Positions 54,001-59,050 of a stretch of DNA of 64,000 nt are shown one piece after another. How positions within the stretch are numbered: the stretch's first letter is position 1; each line of letters begins with the position of its first letter. The notes under the pieces were generated by a model, which had not been told where the DNA came from, made no database searches, and worked only from the letters and a program-made list of their open reading frames with translations. The DNA comes from Haliotis asinina (taxonomy: Eukaryota > Mollusca > Gastropoda > Lepetellida > Haliotidae): NCBI RefSeq assembly GCF_037392515.1, contig NC_090291.1, positions 20,438,001-20,502,000 on the forward strand. The letters are read 5' to 3'. Made by a program: the position numbers and the translations under genes.

Positions 54001-54682
54001 ACATGAGCATCGATCTGCGCAATTGGGAACCGATGTCAGCAACCAAGTCAGCAAGCCTGACCATCCGATCCCGTTAGTCGCCTCTTACATCATGGTTATC
54101 ATCAGTGATCATGACAAATTGAACTATCAACTCATCATTCTCATTTGCTAGAAAATCAAAAAAGAAGGTTGAAATAAATGTTCAATAATATGTCCAATAC
54201 TCACTGGTGTCGATTGATGTTATAGATATCATCAGCCGCATGTACAGTTTAAGATTTCCCTCACGTGTTATCACTATTTAGGATAGTACTCCCAAGATGA
54301 TATTTCATGATACTTAAAGATGAAAAAGTCGAAAATACACTGAGATTAAGATACCATTCGAAATAGTAATAACACGTGATGGAAATGCCTTCATATCTAG
54401 ACCACCAATCGACACAAGTGAGTACAGGGCAAATTATTGAACAGTTACACTCATTTCAACCTTTGGGAGTACATAAAAGTAAAAGTCAATGTCCAATAAG
54501 GATCACTACTTTAGACTAATGCAATCAACGTTAAAATTGAAAGAGTATCCTTGTCAAAAGACATTCTCAGATTCAGTCGTAAGTGCGCGAAAACTGGACA
54601 GTTTTTATTTAGACAGTAAACCGACGGCATGACAGCCACCTGTTTACTAACTTTCTAGCTCTCTTTCATCTTCGGGATCCAT
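23704..54682 (-). CDS. TONSL: TONSL (Tonsoku-like), complete gene, 25 coding exons, 1,443 aa
   Basis: TONSL forms a complex with MMS22L that acts in the nucleus at stalled or collapsed replication forks, loads RAD51 and recognises new histone H4 unmethylated at Lys20. The model is my own: 25 exons with GT/AG boundaries, all phases consistent, 4,332 nt including TAA (each exon is listed separately). Domains: helical/TPR region 11-450; acidic Ser/Asp/Glu linker about 455-510; ankyrin repeats about 523-630; long disordered part 640-980 with acidic patches; ubiquitin-like domain about 985-1053; leucine-rich repeats about 1080-1440. Human TONSL is 1,378 aa with the same order. The ankyrin block keeps DYCGW.PLHEA.N and DA.NCG, which carry the H4-tail contacts as I remember them. 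Introns hold Tc1 elements, tyrosine-recombinase retroelement fossils and SINEs, all apparently spliced out. The start ATG 54682-54680 opens a short first exon whose product joins in frame to a human-like N-terminus. Confidence 0.93.
24323..24396 (-). CDS. TONSL: TONSL exon 24 (LRR)
   Basis: Acceptor gacttcag, donor gtaatt. [20 protein letters not shown] is an LRR unit. Confidence 0.9.
24750..24795. repeat. Fragment of the 21.8-kb SINE tail
   Basis: It carries gttgtatactccccagggag, which recurs inverted at about 21868-21890 in the tRNA-derived candidate. It is too short to classify alone. Confidence 0.45.
24889..26500 (+). mobile_element. Tc1-like transposon that looks whole, in TONSL intron 23
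   Basis: The element is 1,612 bp, flanked by TA on both sides (24887-24888 and 26501-26502). The left end reads catatggaaattaattaagc and the right end, on the other strand, cacctggaaattaatcaagc; both continue aacacc. It carries one uninterrupted DD34E transposase and lies opposite to TONSL transcription. Ends, target duplication and ORF all intact suggest a young copy. Confidence 0.92.
25155..26180 (+). CDS. Tc1-family DD34E transposase (341 aa)
   Basis: This enzyme binds the element ends and catalyses cut-and-paste movement into TA sites. The start chosen is the ATG at 25155 ([16 protein letters not shown]), because Tc1 transposases are about 340 residues; the longer ORF from 24990 reads TIR-proximal DNA. 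A paired helix-turn-helix region spans about 1-120 with a GRPRK hook near residues 57-61. The catalytic core shows all three acids: HFSDES (first Asp), FMDDNARPH (second Asp) and [10 protein letters not shown] (Glu), with 34 residues between second Asp and Glu. The GGGSVMVWG motif is present. No stop or frameshift is seen, so the protein could be active. Confidence 0.93.
   Translation: MARRKLSEATRWQIIGMRNAGMSLRQIGTQIGRHHSIISKLLKKYRATNEVKDLPRPGRPRKTTVREDRALLRLVRRRSFDSSSRLRQEWLPGRPISNRTVRNRLKAAGYRARRPIKRPRLSPAHKAARLAWCNDRLHWNIASWRKVHFSDESRFLLHMVDGRTRVWRQRNTAMAPRNIQETVAFGGGSVMVWGCISMNCKLDIITIRGNLNGVRYQQEVLDRAVVPHFENHPLATRPIFMDDNARPHRAHAVNDFLRQNAIDRIPWPAMSPDLNPIEHLWDFIGRRVRQRDPPVHNLNELTAALHEEWNRIPQNQIRRLIQGMRRRLESVVRAQGGHTRY
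26698..26870 (-). CDS. TONSL: TONSL exon 23 (LRRs)
   Basis: Acceptor attttcag, donor gtattc. [20 protein letters not shown] is an LRR unit like human HLKTLSLSYNALGAPALA. Confidence 0.92.
26959..27130 (-). CDS. TONSL: TONSL exon 22 (LRRs)
   Basis: Acceptor aatttcag, donor gtgggt. [20 protein letters not shown] and [20 protein letters not shown] match human [20 protein letters not shown]. Confidence 0.93.
27787..27953 (-). CDS. TONSL: TONSL exon 21 (LRRs)
   Basis: Acceptor gctgtag, donor gtagat. [13 protein letters not shown] and [16 protein letters not shown] are clear LRR motifs. Confidence 0.92.
28312..28636. repeat. Inverted-end repeat unit, family shared with 32.8 and 46.4 kb
   Basis: The unit begins with ataaaattaacactttatac plus ttattctgactcatg and ends with the inverse (catgagtcaggataagtata). 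Its middle (caagtacc, then gcaccaacactggtcacatg) matches, in opposite orientation, the units at 32800-32965 and 46390-46625. With the 32.8-kb unit it brackets the tyrosine-recombinase fossil, so it may be that element's terminal repeat. Confidence 0.6.
28637..29757 (-). mobile_element. Broken Tc1-like transposon in TONSL intron 20
   Basis: On the minus strand it encodes a decayed transposase, best read from about 29190 to 28621: [13 protein letters not shown] and [13 protein letters not shown] carry the second Asp and the Glu. The place of the first catalytic Asp reads YSEESRF instead of the usual DES, and a frame change lies near 29.21 kb, so it is inactive. The end near 29755 (actgagccaaaaaagaaact on the minus strand) looks like a terminus beside a TA. 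The opposite end is lost against the repeat unit at 28.6 kb. Confidence 0.8.
29860..32430 (-). mobile_element. Fossil tyrosine-recombinase retroelement (DIRS/Ngaro-like), third copy
   Basis: A fossil in TONSL intron 20 on the minus strand. The recombinase part lies at about 29.87-30.65 kb, recognisable by PREVRALAF and the following HYLRD region. A Ser/Lys-rich, gag-like part lies at about 31.26-32.43 kb. I see no reverse transcriptase in between. It is broken in several places (roughly five or more). Units of one inverted-end repeat family lie outside both flanks (28312-28636 and 32800-32965, in opposite orientation) and may be its terminal repeats; the broken Tc1 lies inside that span. Age moderate to old. 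Family assignment is tentative; a Crypton-like origin is possible. Confidence 0.55.
32735..32775. repeat. A-rich low-complexity tract
   Basis: Runs of A broken by single G, then a purine-rich stretch. Confidence 0.8.
32800..32965. repeat. Inverted-end repeat unit, second copy
   Basis: It shares ggtcatgtgaccaata, then ggtgccaaaacatagaagaa, with the unit at 46.5 kb in the same orientation. It is inverted relative to the unit at 28.3 kb. It ends with tatgagtcaggttaagg. Confidence 0.65.
32993..33142 (-). CDS. TONSL: TONSL exon 20 (first LRR), start inside a minisatellite
   Basis: Donor gtaagt. The acceptor chosen is gttaaag before 33142. Three further acceptor-like AG sites lie upstream, before 33187, 33232 and 33274, in tandem 45/45/42-bp copies; each keeps the reading frame, so the exon could be longer by 15, 30 or 44 residues. 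Encodes [20 protein letters not shown], an LRR. Confidence 0.85.
33138..33295. repeat. 45-bp minisatellite overlapping the TONSL exon 20 acceptor
   Basis: Units start at 33138, 33183, 33228 and 33270 (spacing 45, 45, 42) with core acacaaacatgtaatagaat. On the minus strand each unit boundary is an acceptor-like AG followed by tggag, the sequence that opens exon 20. Confidence 0.92.
33490..33695 (+). repeat. Haliotis-type SINE-like repeat, copy 3
   Basis: It carries the core (cctatatggtaga, tctggaccagaaaatccagt, ctgaccacccgattc) in diverged form in TONSL intron 19; no target duplication is visible. Confidence 0.75.
33717..33795 (-). CDS. TONSL: TONSL exon 19
   Basis: Acceptor tgtgcag, donor gtaaga. 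[18 protein letters not shown] corresponds to human TSWDLPPLTDRYRRACQS. Confidence 0.92.
34353..34503 (-). CDS. TONSL: TONSL exon 18 (ubiquitin-like domain)
   Basis: Acceptor cattgtag, donor gtaaga. Encodes [16 protein letters not shown] and [15 protein letters not shown], equivalent to human SVAWLAEQAAQRYYQT and LTLRKEGALLAPQD. Confidence 0.93.
34956..35759 (-). CDS. TONSL: TONSL exon 17 (disordered region, start of ubiquitin-like domain)
   Basis: Acceptor tgttttag, donor gtaagt; 804 nt. Contains ASQRAAVRG, the acidic DDWLIDD and [11 protein letters not shown], then [19 protein letters not shown], matching human IRVRVQVQDHLFLIPVPHS. Confidence 0.93.
36406..36453 (-). CDS. TONSL: TONSL exon 16
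   Basis: A 48-nt exon: acceptor ttttttcag, donor gttagt. Encodes [13 protein letters not shown]. Both phases agree with the flanking exons. Confidence 0.78.
36569..36722 (-). CDS. TONSL: TONSL exon 15
   Basis: Acceptor tattacag, donor gtgaaa. Encodes a disordered segment with [12 protein letters not shown] and a basic VKVTVKRKR. Placed by splice sites and phase. Confidence 0.82.
37091..37208 (-). CDS. TONSL: TONSL exon 14
   Basis: Acceptor tacctcag, donor gtgagg. Encodes [20 protein letters not shown], the end of the ankyrin domain. Confidence 0.9.
38233..38455 (+). repeat. Haliotis-type SINE-like repeat, copy 4
   Basis: It starts gtgagtgagacagtgagttt, keeps cagctatatggcggcggtct and ends near ccgttaactgcctcttac. 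It lies in TONSL intron 13, just left of a retroelement fossil. Confidence 0.85.
38520..40010 (-). mobile_element. Fossil DIRS-like retroelement, first copy
   Basis: A fossil on the minus strand in TONSL intron 13. The recognisable part is reverse transcriptase running into RNase H (about 38.57-39.36 kb), including the FTKLM and [10 protein letters not shown] regions. The right 220 bases (39786-40010) match 51136-51390 near the second copy and probably belong to the element's 5' region. Most gag and the recombinase are absent. Broken in at least three places; moderate age. Confidence 0.65.
40420..40622 (-). repeat. Haliotis-type SINE-like repeat, copy 5
   Basis: Read on the minus strand it has the core agctatatggcagcagtctg and tagaccagacaatccagtga, with distal sequence decayed. 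It lies close to TONSL exon 13. Confidence 0.8.
40760..40996 (-). CDS. TONSL: TONSL exon 13 (ankyrin repeats 2-3)
   Basis: Acceptor aattttag, donor gtatgt; 79 whole codons. [20 protein letters not shown] and [17 protein letters not shown] closely follow human TONSL. Asp557, Trp561, His565, Glu566 and Asn569 align with the human histone H4-binding residues. Confidence 0.95.
42629..42709 (-). CDS. TONSL: TONSL exon 12 (ankyrin repeat 1)
   Basis: Acceptor gttgcag, donor gtaggt; 27 whole codons. [18 protein letters not shown] matches human [18 protein letters not shown]. Confidence 0.93.
42972..43045 (-). CDS. TONSL: TONSL exon 11
   Basis: Acceptor aattccag, donor gtaact. Encodes [20 protein letters not shown] and QTKPK, the basic linker before the ankyrin repeats. 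Confidence 0.88.
43492..43684 (-). CDS. TONSL: TONSL exon 10 (end of TPRs, acidic linker)
   Basis: Acceptor agattcag, donor gtaact. Encodes a helical stretch ending [19 protein letters not shown], then a Ser/Glu/Asp-rich linker. Confidence 0.9.
44510..44635 (-). CDS. TONSL: TONSL exon 9
   Basis: Acceptor ttgtccag, donor gtttgt; 42 whole codons. [15 protein letters not shown] matches human AKTWLNIALSREEAG. Confidence 0.9.
44800..44952 (-). CDS. TONSL: TONSL exon 8
   Basis: Acceptor ttgcacag, donor gtaagt; 51 whole codons. Encodes [20 protein letters not shown], equivalent to human IIHVSLATTLGDMKDHHGA. Confidence 0.92.
45000..45270 (+). repeat. Haliotis-type SINE-like repeat, copy 6 (longest)
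   Basis: The fullest copy: gtgagtgagtgtaattttat, then the core, cgcaattgggaaccgatgac, gcctcttacaacaagcatag and the distal end ctattctaccccgggacctt. It lies in TONSL intron 7. Confidence 0.88.
45726..45868 (-). CDS. TONSL: TONSL exon 7
   Basis: Acceptor gttgtgcag, donor gtcagc. Encodes [20 protein letters not shown], matching the human MVICEQLGDLFSKAGDF segment. Confidence 0.9.
46390..46625. repeat. Inverted-end repeat unit, third copy
   Basis: It begins aataaaattgacatttcata, then cttatcctaactcatg, and contains ggtcatgtgaccaatattgg. It has no coding part beside it that I can join to it. It lies in TONSL intron 6. Confidence 0.65.
46990..47104 (-). CDS. TONSL: TONSL exon 6
   Basis: Acceptor ttcacag, donor gtaatt. 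[20 protein letters not shown] matches human [20 protein letters not shown]. Confidence 0.92.
47840..48565. repeat. Degenerate tandem repeat of about 140-150 bp with GC-rich hairpin end
   Basis: Motifs such as ctccggaaa, gacaaagtcagaa, tggaaac.gagaaa and tctgtaa.tagcaaaa recur about four times at 140-150-bp spacing. The block closes with tatccccccgcattatttgg aggggggata, a hairpin. I remember a similar terminus on repeats from other molluscs. Confidence 0.6.
48600..51390 (-). mobile_element. Fossil DIRS-like retroelement, second copy
   Basis: A fossil on the minus strand in TONSL intron 5. The tyrosine recombinase (about 48.63-49.31 kb) is the best kept part, with [17 protein letters not shown] and HYQLD regions. 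A gag-like part rich in Lys, Gly, Ser and Pro lies at about 49.6-50.6 kb. Reverse transcriptase is not visible. The right block (51136-51390) matches 39786-40010 of the first copy. Broken in at least four places; moderate age. Confidence 0.7.
51416..51587 (-). CDS. TONSL: TONSL exon 5
   Basis: Acceptor tttctccag, donor gtaggg. Encodes [20 protein letters not shown] and [12 protein letters not shown], matching the human LFRARYNLGTI...MESECCVVIAQ section. Confidence 0.92.
52133..52205 (-). CDS. TONSL: TONSL exon 4
   Basis: Acceptor tttttgcag, donor gtgagt. Encodes [18 protein letters not shown] and continues the TPR block in phase 1 to 2. Confidence 0.9.
52725..53114 (-). CDS. TONSL: TONSL exon 3 (TPRs)
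   Basis: Acceptor ctttccag, donor gtaagt. Encodes residues 43-173 with TPR helices; [18 protein letters not shown] matches human [18 protein letters not shown], and it ends [10 protein letters not shown]. Confidence 0.92.
53759..53854 (-). CDS. TONSL: TONSL exon 2
   Basis: Acceptor gatttcag. The reading [18 protein letters not shown] corresponds to human EEAALCHQLGELLAGHG. The donor gtttgt is weak but is the only one that keeps frame with exon 3. Confidence 0.8.
53905..54088 (+). repeat. Haliotis-type SINE-like repeat, copy 7, with target duplication
   Basis: Core tcagcaatattccagttata, then tctggaccagataatccagt, to gttagtcgcctctta. It is flanked by a perfect 12-bp direct repeat, atcatggttatc (53893-53904 and 54089-54100), the mark of LINE-type insertion. 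It lies in TONSL intron 1. Confidence 0.93.
54167..54461. repeat. Large inverted repeat (MITE-like) in TONSL intron 1
   Basis: The left arm (54167-54278) starts ggttgaaataaatgttcaat and the right arm, read on the other strand, ggttgaaatgagtgtaactg. The arms share tactcact.gtgtcgattg and cacgtgttat. The arms are about 100-110 bp around a loop of roughly 85 bp. Confidence 0.8.
54652..54682 (-). CDS. TONSL: TONSL exon 1
   Basis: Encodes [10 protein letters not shown] plus one base, then donor gttagt. It is short, and the start is supported by the smooth join to exon 2 ([11 protein letters not shown]). Confidence 0.8.
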
Positions 54683-55231
54683 CTTCTTCCAAAATTTACT
54701 TGCCAAATTAATACATCAAGTATCGGCATTGCCTGGTGGGCGATAGGTGGCACTGTCTCCTTCGAGATAAACTTTCCGCCATTTTAATTTTCCCGGCGAT
54801 TTACTCTGCTCATGCGCATTTTCTTTAGAGTTATCTACCTTGCATTGGCAAGCGGTCTTTATAAGAAGAATGCTGTGAGCAACAAATCGTCTCCATAGTA
54901 ATATTTGAGCCCTTAGTCAATGGCACGAAGTGTCAGGAAAGGCTTTGGGCAGAAAAGCGTTGGCTTGTGCTTCGCAATTTCACAAACGAAGCAAGTGACA
55001 GGAATGTAGTGCAGTTTTAGAATGGGTCACCATTTTACTGAACAAAACCTAAGTTGAAGAATATTTCAGGTTCACTGTTTGTTTTATATGAGACTGGTCG
55101 ATAAGTTGAACAAGAGCAGCCAGTGTAGATGTGCAGCAGATTGTATGACATCTTGCATATTTGTAACATTCAAGCAGATTATTTTTGATCAGTAACAGAG
55201 CATTGGTGACACTTACACAGTCAAAGCAAAG
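54683..55231. promoter_or_regulatory. Shared TONSL/BBS10 promoter region
   Basis: The two start codons are 549 bases apart and face away from each other. Between 54770 and 54815 lie a YY1-like ccgccatttt, an E2F-like ttttcccggcg and an NRF1-like catgcgcat. These are typical of housekeeping or S-phase promoters. No TATA box is evident. Sites were found by eye. Confidence 0.55.
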
Positions 55232-57010
55232 ATGTCGAAAAGTAACTTACTCTTCCAAGTTAAAAGGGACATTGTTAGGACTATCTCATCGATTGTGTGC
55301 AAGTCATATGGGCCACATTGTCAGCAGACCCTACTGTGTACATCAACCGGCATGGTCATAGTTACATCAGATGGAATGTGCATACTTCACAGTCTCCATC
55401 TGTGTCACCCTGTCGCTATAGTGGTGGTGAAAGCCATCCAGAAACACCACCTCATGACTCGTGACGGAACAAAAACATTCTCTCTATATCTATCACAAGC
55501 AGTAACATATCTGGATAAAACACTTAACTGCTCCTTATCTACCAATTACGTTGGGACATCGGTTGATCAGCTCTGTTACACAACTGCACTGCATCTAATG
55601 AGAATTGAATGTGATGTTTTACCCCGAATTTGGAGAGAATTATCCCAGAATTGTATTGTTAAGCATGATGAAGGTAAATTGCCAGTGATCAAATTAAGAT
55701 CAGTTATAAACACATGCATGTCAAGCCATTTGACAAAACATAAAAGACATGTTCTATTAGAGTTAGTTTTAAGCTCTTTAGGGTTAAGTGAATCTGGTAT
55801 GTCCACAGACATTTCTGAAGGTGTTGTTAAAAGACAGGTGACATTTATGATTGACAACTTTGACTTCCTCCACTTCAAACTTCCCAAACAACTATATGAA
55901 TCATCATCGTTTCTACCAGGATTTCTGCTCAGGCAAGACTTTTTAGTGAAACACCCCAAGCTTGGTGAGGGTAGAGATATCAAGTTTCTGATGTTGTCTT
56001 GCTCTGTGGAAGGAAATTCACATGAAGACTCTGATGAAGTAGTTTTTCTGAAAGACAAGGAAGCAACATACACTGCTCTTTCGTACAGAGTAACCAGGGC
56101 AACCAAATACTTGACTGATCTCAAAGAGAAGGACGTGTCTTTGATACTCTGTTCAGAGACTGTTCCCCAGTTTGTAAGATATCTGTGCAGGGATTTGGGT
56201 ATTAGTGTCATCAGCTGTGTCGAACAGGAGGATATTCAGTTCATTGAAAGGATCACAGGAATGCAGGCTGCCACCTGTATCTCTTGTCCAGTTGACAGCA
56301 TGCAGACCGGACAGCTGTCTCATTGTGACAGGATTGTGTTAGGAACCCAACGAGTTGTTCATCTACAGTTCGCAAAGACTGAGAGTTTCATGATGCCAGG
56401 AACAATTGTCATAGCAGCACCAACTGATGGGCTTGTGGATCAGTTCAGGACTGCTGTGTATAAGTCATACAAGGCAGTTCAAATGTGCTTTGCTTTTCAT
56501 GTGACTTGCAATACAGATGATTCCTTAAGCAAGATTAATTGTCCAGAAAGGACTGAAGATCTCACCACATCTTCAGTCAGTGGAGAGTTTTGTGTTATCG
56601 GAGGAGGTGGGTTCTTTGAGCTCAGGACAGCAGGCATGCTGAAGAATCTATCCAATAATTTCACAGATGACAAGATAGGCCATGGATGTCGAGTCCTTCA
56701 TGATTGCCTGCTGTCTGTTCCGCGACACCTTCACAGACAGTTATCACAAGATCGTGGTACCGAAGGCAGAGACTATCTGGAGAAGCTTCAGATGTTATGG
56801 GCAACAATGGAAGAGGGAGGGGTTGCTGCTCTGGACAGGAAGGGGAGGATCTGTAACCCTGTAGACGCTGGTATACTGGAACCTCTTGCCTCCAAAATTT
56901 TGACCTTGACCTCTGTGGTGCAGCTTCTGCAGCAGCTGCTGAGGATCGATGCTGTTGTAAGTGTCCAGAAACTGGAAGCAGTTGAGATGTATTCTGATGA
57001 TGGTATATAG
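55232..57010 (+). CDS. BBS10: BBS10, chaperonin-like protein, single exon (592 aa)
   Basis: BBS10 works with MKKS, BBS12 and CCT subunits to assemble the BBSome, the coat that moves membrane proteins in cilia. The ORF is uninterrupted with an in-frame TAA 14 codons before the ATG. Matches to human BBS10 run from end to end: [16 protein letters not shown] versus [36 protein letters not shown] versus [33 protein letters not shown] versus [33 protein letters not shown] versus [20 protein letters not shown]. Human BBS10 is 723 aa; the shorter length reflects a reduced insert in the C-terminal half. A GGGGFFE motif matches the GG.FE of human BBS10. The ATP loop reads RDGTKT (77-82), where human has GDGAKT. 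The family call is firm. Confidence 0.92.
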   Translation: [592 protein letters not shown]

Positions 57011-58060
57011 ACTTGACAGAATGCTGGGACAATACAGACTCATCTATGGCTGCCGACTACAAGTGTATAATGACTCATTATTATTTAGATTATTCAGTTC
57101 TAGTGCTTATGGTTTCATCAAACACATAAATGTTTAAAATATGCTCCACTTAGACTCTCCTTCCACATTACTTTAACATTCTCCAAAGCAGTGTATTAGA
57201 ACAAATTCACTTTTGTTGGGGCTTTTGGTGTTGAAGGTACCATAACAAATTTGATTCCATGGGTGCAGTGCTTCATGAAAGCCCCACTTGTGCTGAAAGT
57301 CATGCTCACTCACTCACTCCAAACTGTTGTTTACATTAGACATCCAGAAGATTATCTTGTTCGGCAGTTCTTGACCAATTCTGGTTATGAGTGGACAAGT
57401 CCTGCTTGTATATATTTTGTGATGAGATAAAAGAGAAAACATTTTTTGCATTTTCATGTTCTCTTTTGAATGGGTTTGTACTATTGCAGTGAGTGAGTTA
57501 ATATTTAATGTCACATCAGCAATATTGCTGCCATATTGTGACTGTGCTGTTATACATATTATATCACAAAGGTTCACTGAAACACACACTACAGCATTAA
57601 CTGATGATGCCTGGTGTATATGTATATGGATTTACTGTTGCACTAAACCCCAAACAGTGATGCATTGTTGCATGCCAATCTTATGATAACAGAAGGTTGG
57701 TTCCCTGGATTAACATCCTACATTTCGGCATTATGTGGTCTCTGGTTAATGTACACCATACATGAATTTATCAGTATCATTCTTTCAGAAAGACTTCCAC
57801 GTGTATCCCATCGTAAATTACATTCTAGTCAAATCATATCACCTGATTATATATATTAGTTAGCTGATAAGTATGAGTATAAACATGTTTCATTAATTGT
57901 ATCAGGACGTACCGAAAGACATAGACAACTTTTAAAAATGCCACTCGAAGAAATATTTCTTTATCTTTAAAATTTAGGGACAAGTCTTAGCATTCTGTCT
58001 TTTCATTTTGCAGTGAACAAAGATTGTATTATGTTCATTGTATCAAATAAAGACAACCAT
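57011..58060 (+). other. 3' flank of BBS10, probable UTR
   Basis: No further coding is supported. An AATAAA at 58046-58051 is a candidate polyadenylation signal about 1 kb after the stop. The SINE-tail fragment at 57488-57552 lies inside. Confidence 0.4.
57488..57552 (+). repeat. Fragment of a gtgagtgag...gtcacatcagcaatat repeat
   Basis: It shares gtgagtgagtt and gtcacatc.g.aatatt with 62941-63003. A different family from the SINE at 53.9 kb, though both begin gtgagtgag. Confidence 0.6.
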
Positions 58061-58214
58061 CCACAGTGTCGAACACTCATGTGAGGAGCATCTTGCACAG
58101 TGCCGTCTCGTCAAAGGGAGATCACTTTTGGTGTCTTGTCTGTGGGGACTTGTGGCACTTCCCTTTAGTCGTCAATGGGCACTTAGATACTTGCCTTTAG
58201 TCGTCACTTGCTTC

Positions 58215-58571
58215 TCAAAGTGAATACAAGAGAATAACAAAGATCTCATGAAAGGATCGCATTGCCGTTTTTCCGGGTAATTCTTTTCCTGGAAAGAAAT
58301 ATGTTCGCTGTAACGTTTCTTTCCCTACATAAATGATAACAACAGTTTTGAGGGATTTCCTGGTATAGTCATAGGAAACCAAGGTAGTGTAGACAACATT
58401 TATCATTTCCAGCGATAAAAGGGCACTAATGTTCAGAAAATGTATGTCCACCATTGTTACGATCTTACACAGGAGAGGTTGCATGTCGTTGGGGCCGACA
58501 CACATGTGGATCGTATGGTCATGCAAAAGACCGAAGTAATGGAACCCTCCTCTAAGACCTGCTTGAATCAC
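58215..58571 (-). CDS. Unrecognised ORF, possibly a terminal exon (weak)
   Basis: Minus-strand frame of 118 residues (VIQAGLRGGFHYFGLLHDHT to HEIFVILLYSL and TGA). An acceptor-like aagtttcag directly precedes 58571, so it could be the last exon of a gene whose earlier exons I cannot find. I recognise no domain. It may also be chance or a decayed repeat. Confidence 0.22.
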   Translation of the reverse strand: MIQAGLRGGFHYFGLLHDHTIHMCVGPNDMQPLLCKIVTMVDIHFLNISALLSLEMINVVYTTLVSYDYTRKSLKTVVIIYVGKETLQRTYFFPGKELPGKTAMRSFHEIFVILLYSL

Positions 58572-58929
58572 CTGAAACTTCTTACCCTTACCCTTTCGTC
58601 AACATACATGTACTGAAGGAAACGAAGATGGGAACGGCACTTCATTGTAGCGTCCCGTTGTTTTAAGATTTTCACCCACAGTGCAAGACAACACTGGAAA
58701 AGTAAGTGGGAACGCTTATGCTCTCACACAAACGCGCGCGTGCTCCATCGACAAAAAAGTATAATACGGTGCTATCTAACAAAGTAACAAACGGAGATCG
58801 ATGGGCGCAGTATGTATACAAGCACATTTCCTGTTGTGTTTGTTAATGCTCGACCACAACACCGGTCACTGTGCAGTAGGGATTGTCATCGCAGACATGT
58901 CTGAAATGCGATTTTCCCCTCTAATGTAT

Positions 58930-59050
58930 AGGGGCGTCGGCCAGCCGAGTAGTTAAGGTGAAACTTAATTTCATCGAAAAGACATGGTTCGATTCCCTAC
59001 AATTTATGGAGCCCTCTGTGATTCACAGTGAAAAAAAGCATCCAAAGTCA
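58930..59050 (+). repeat. tRNA-derived SINE fragment
   Basis: A-box-like agccgagtagttaagg and B-box-like atggttcgattccctac, 32 bases apart, followed by a SINE-like body. The head resembles those at 61.5 and 63.5 kb. Confidence 0.55.

Noticed and set aside
55576-56211. Minus-strand ORF of 211 codons
   Set aside because: Shadow of BBS10.
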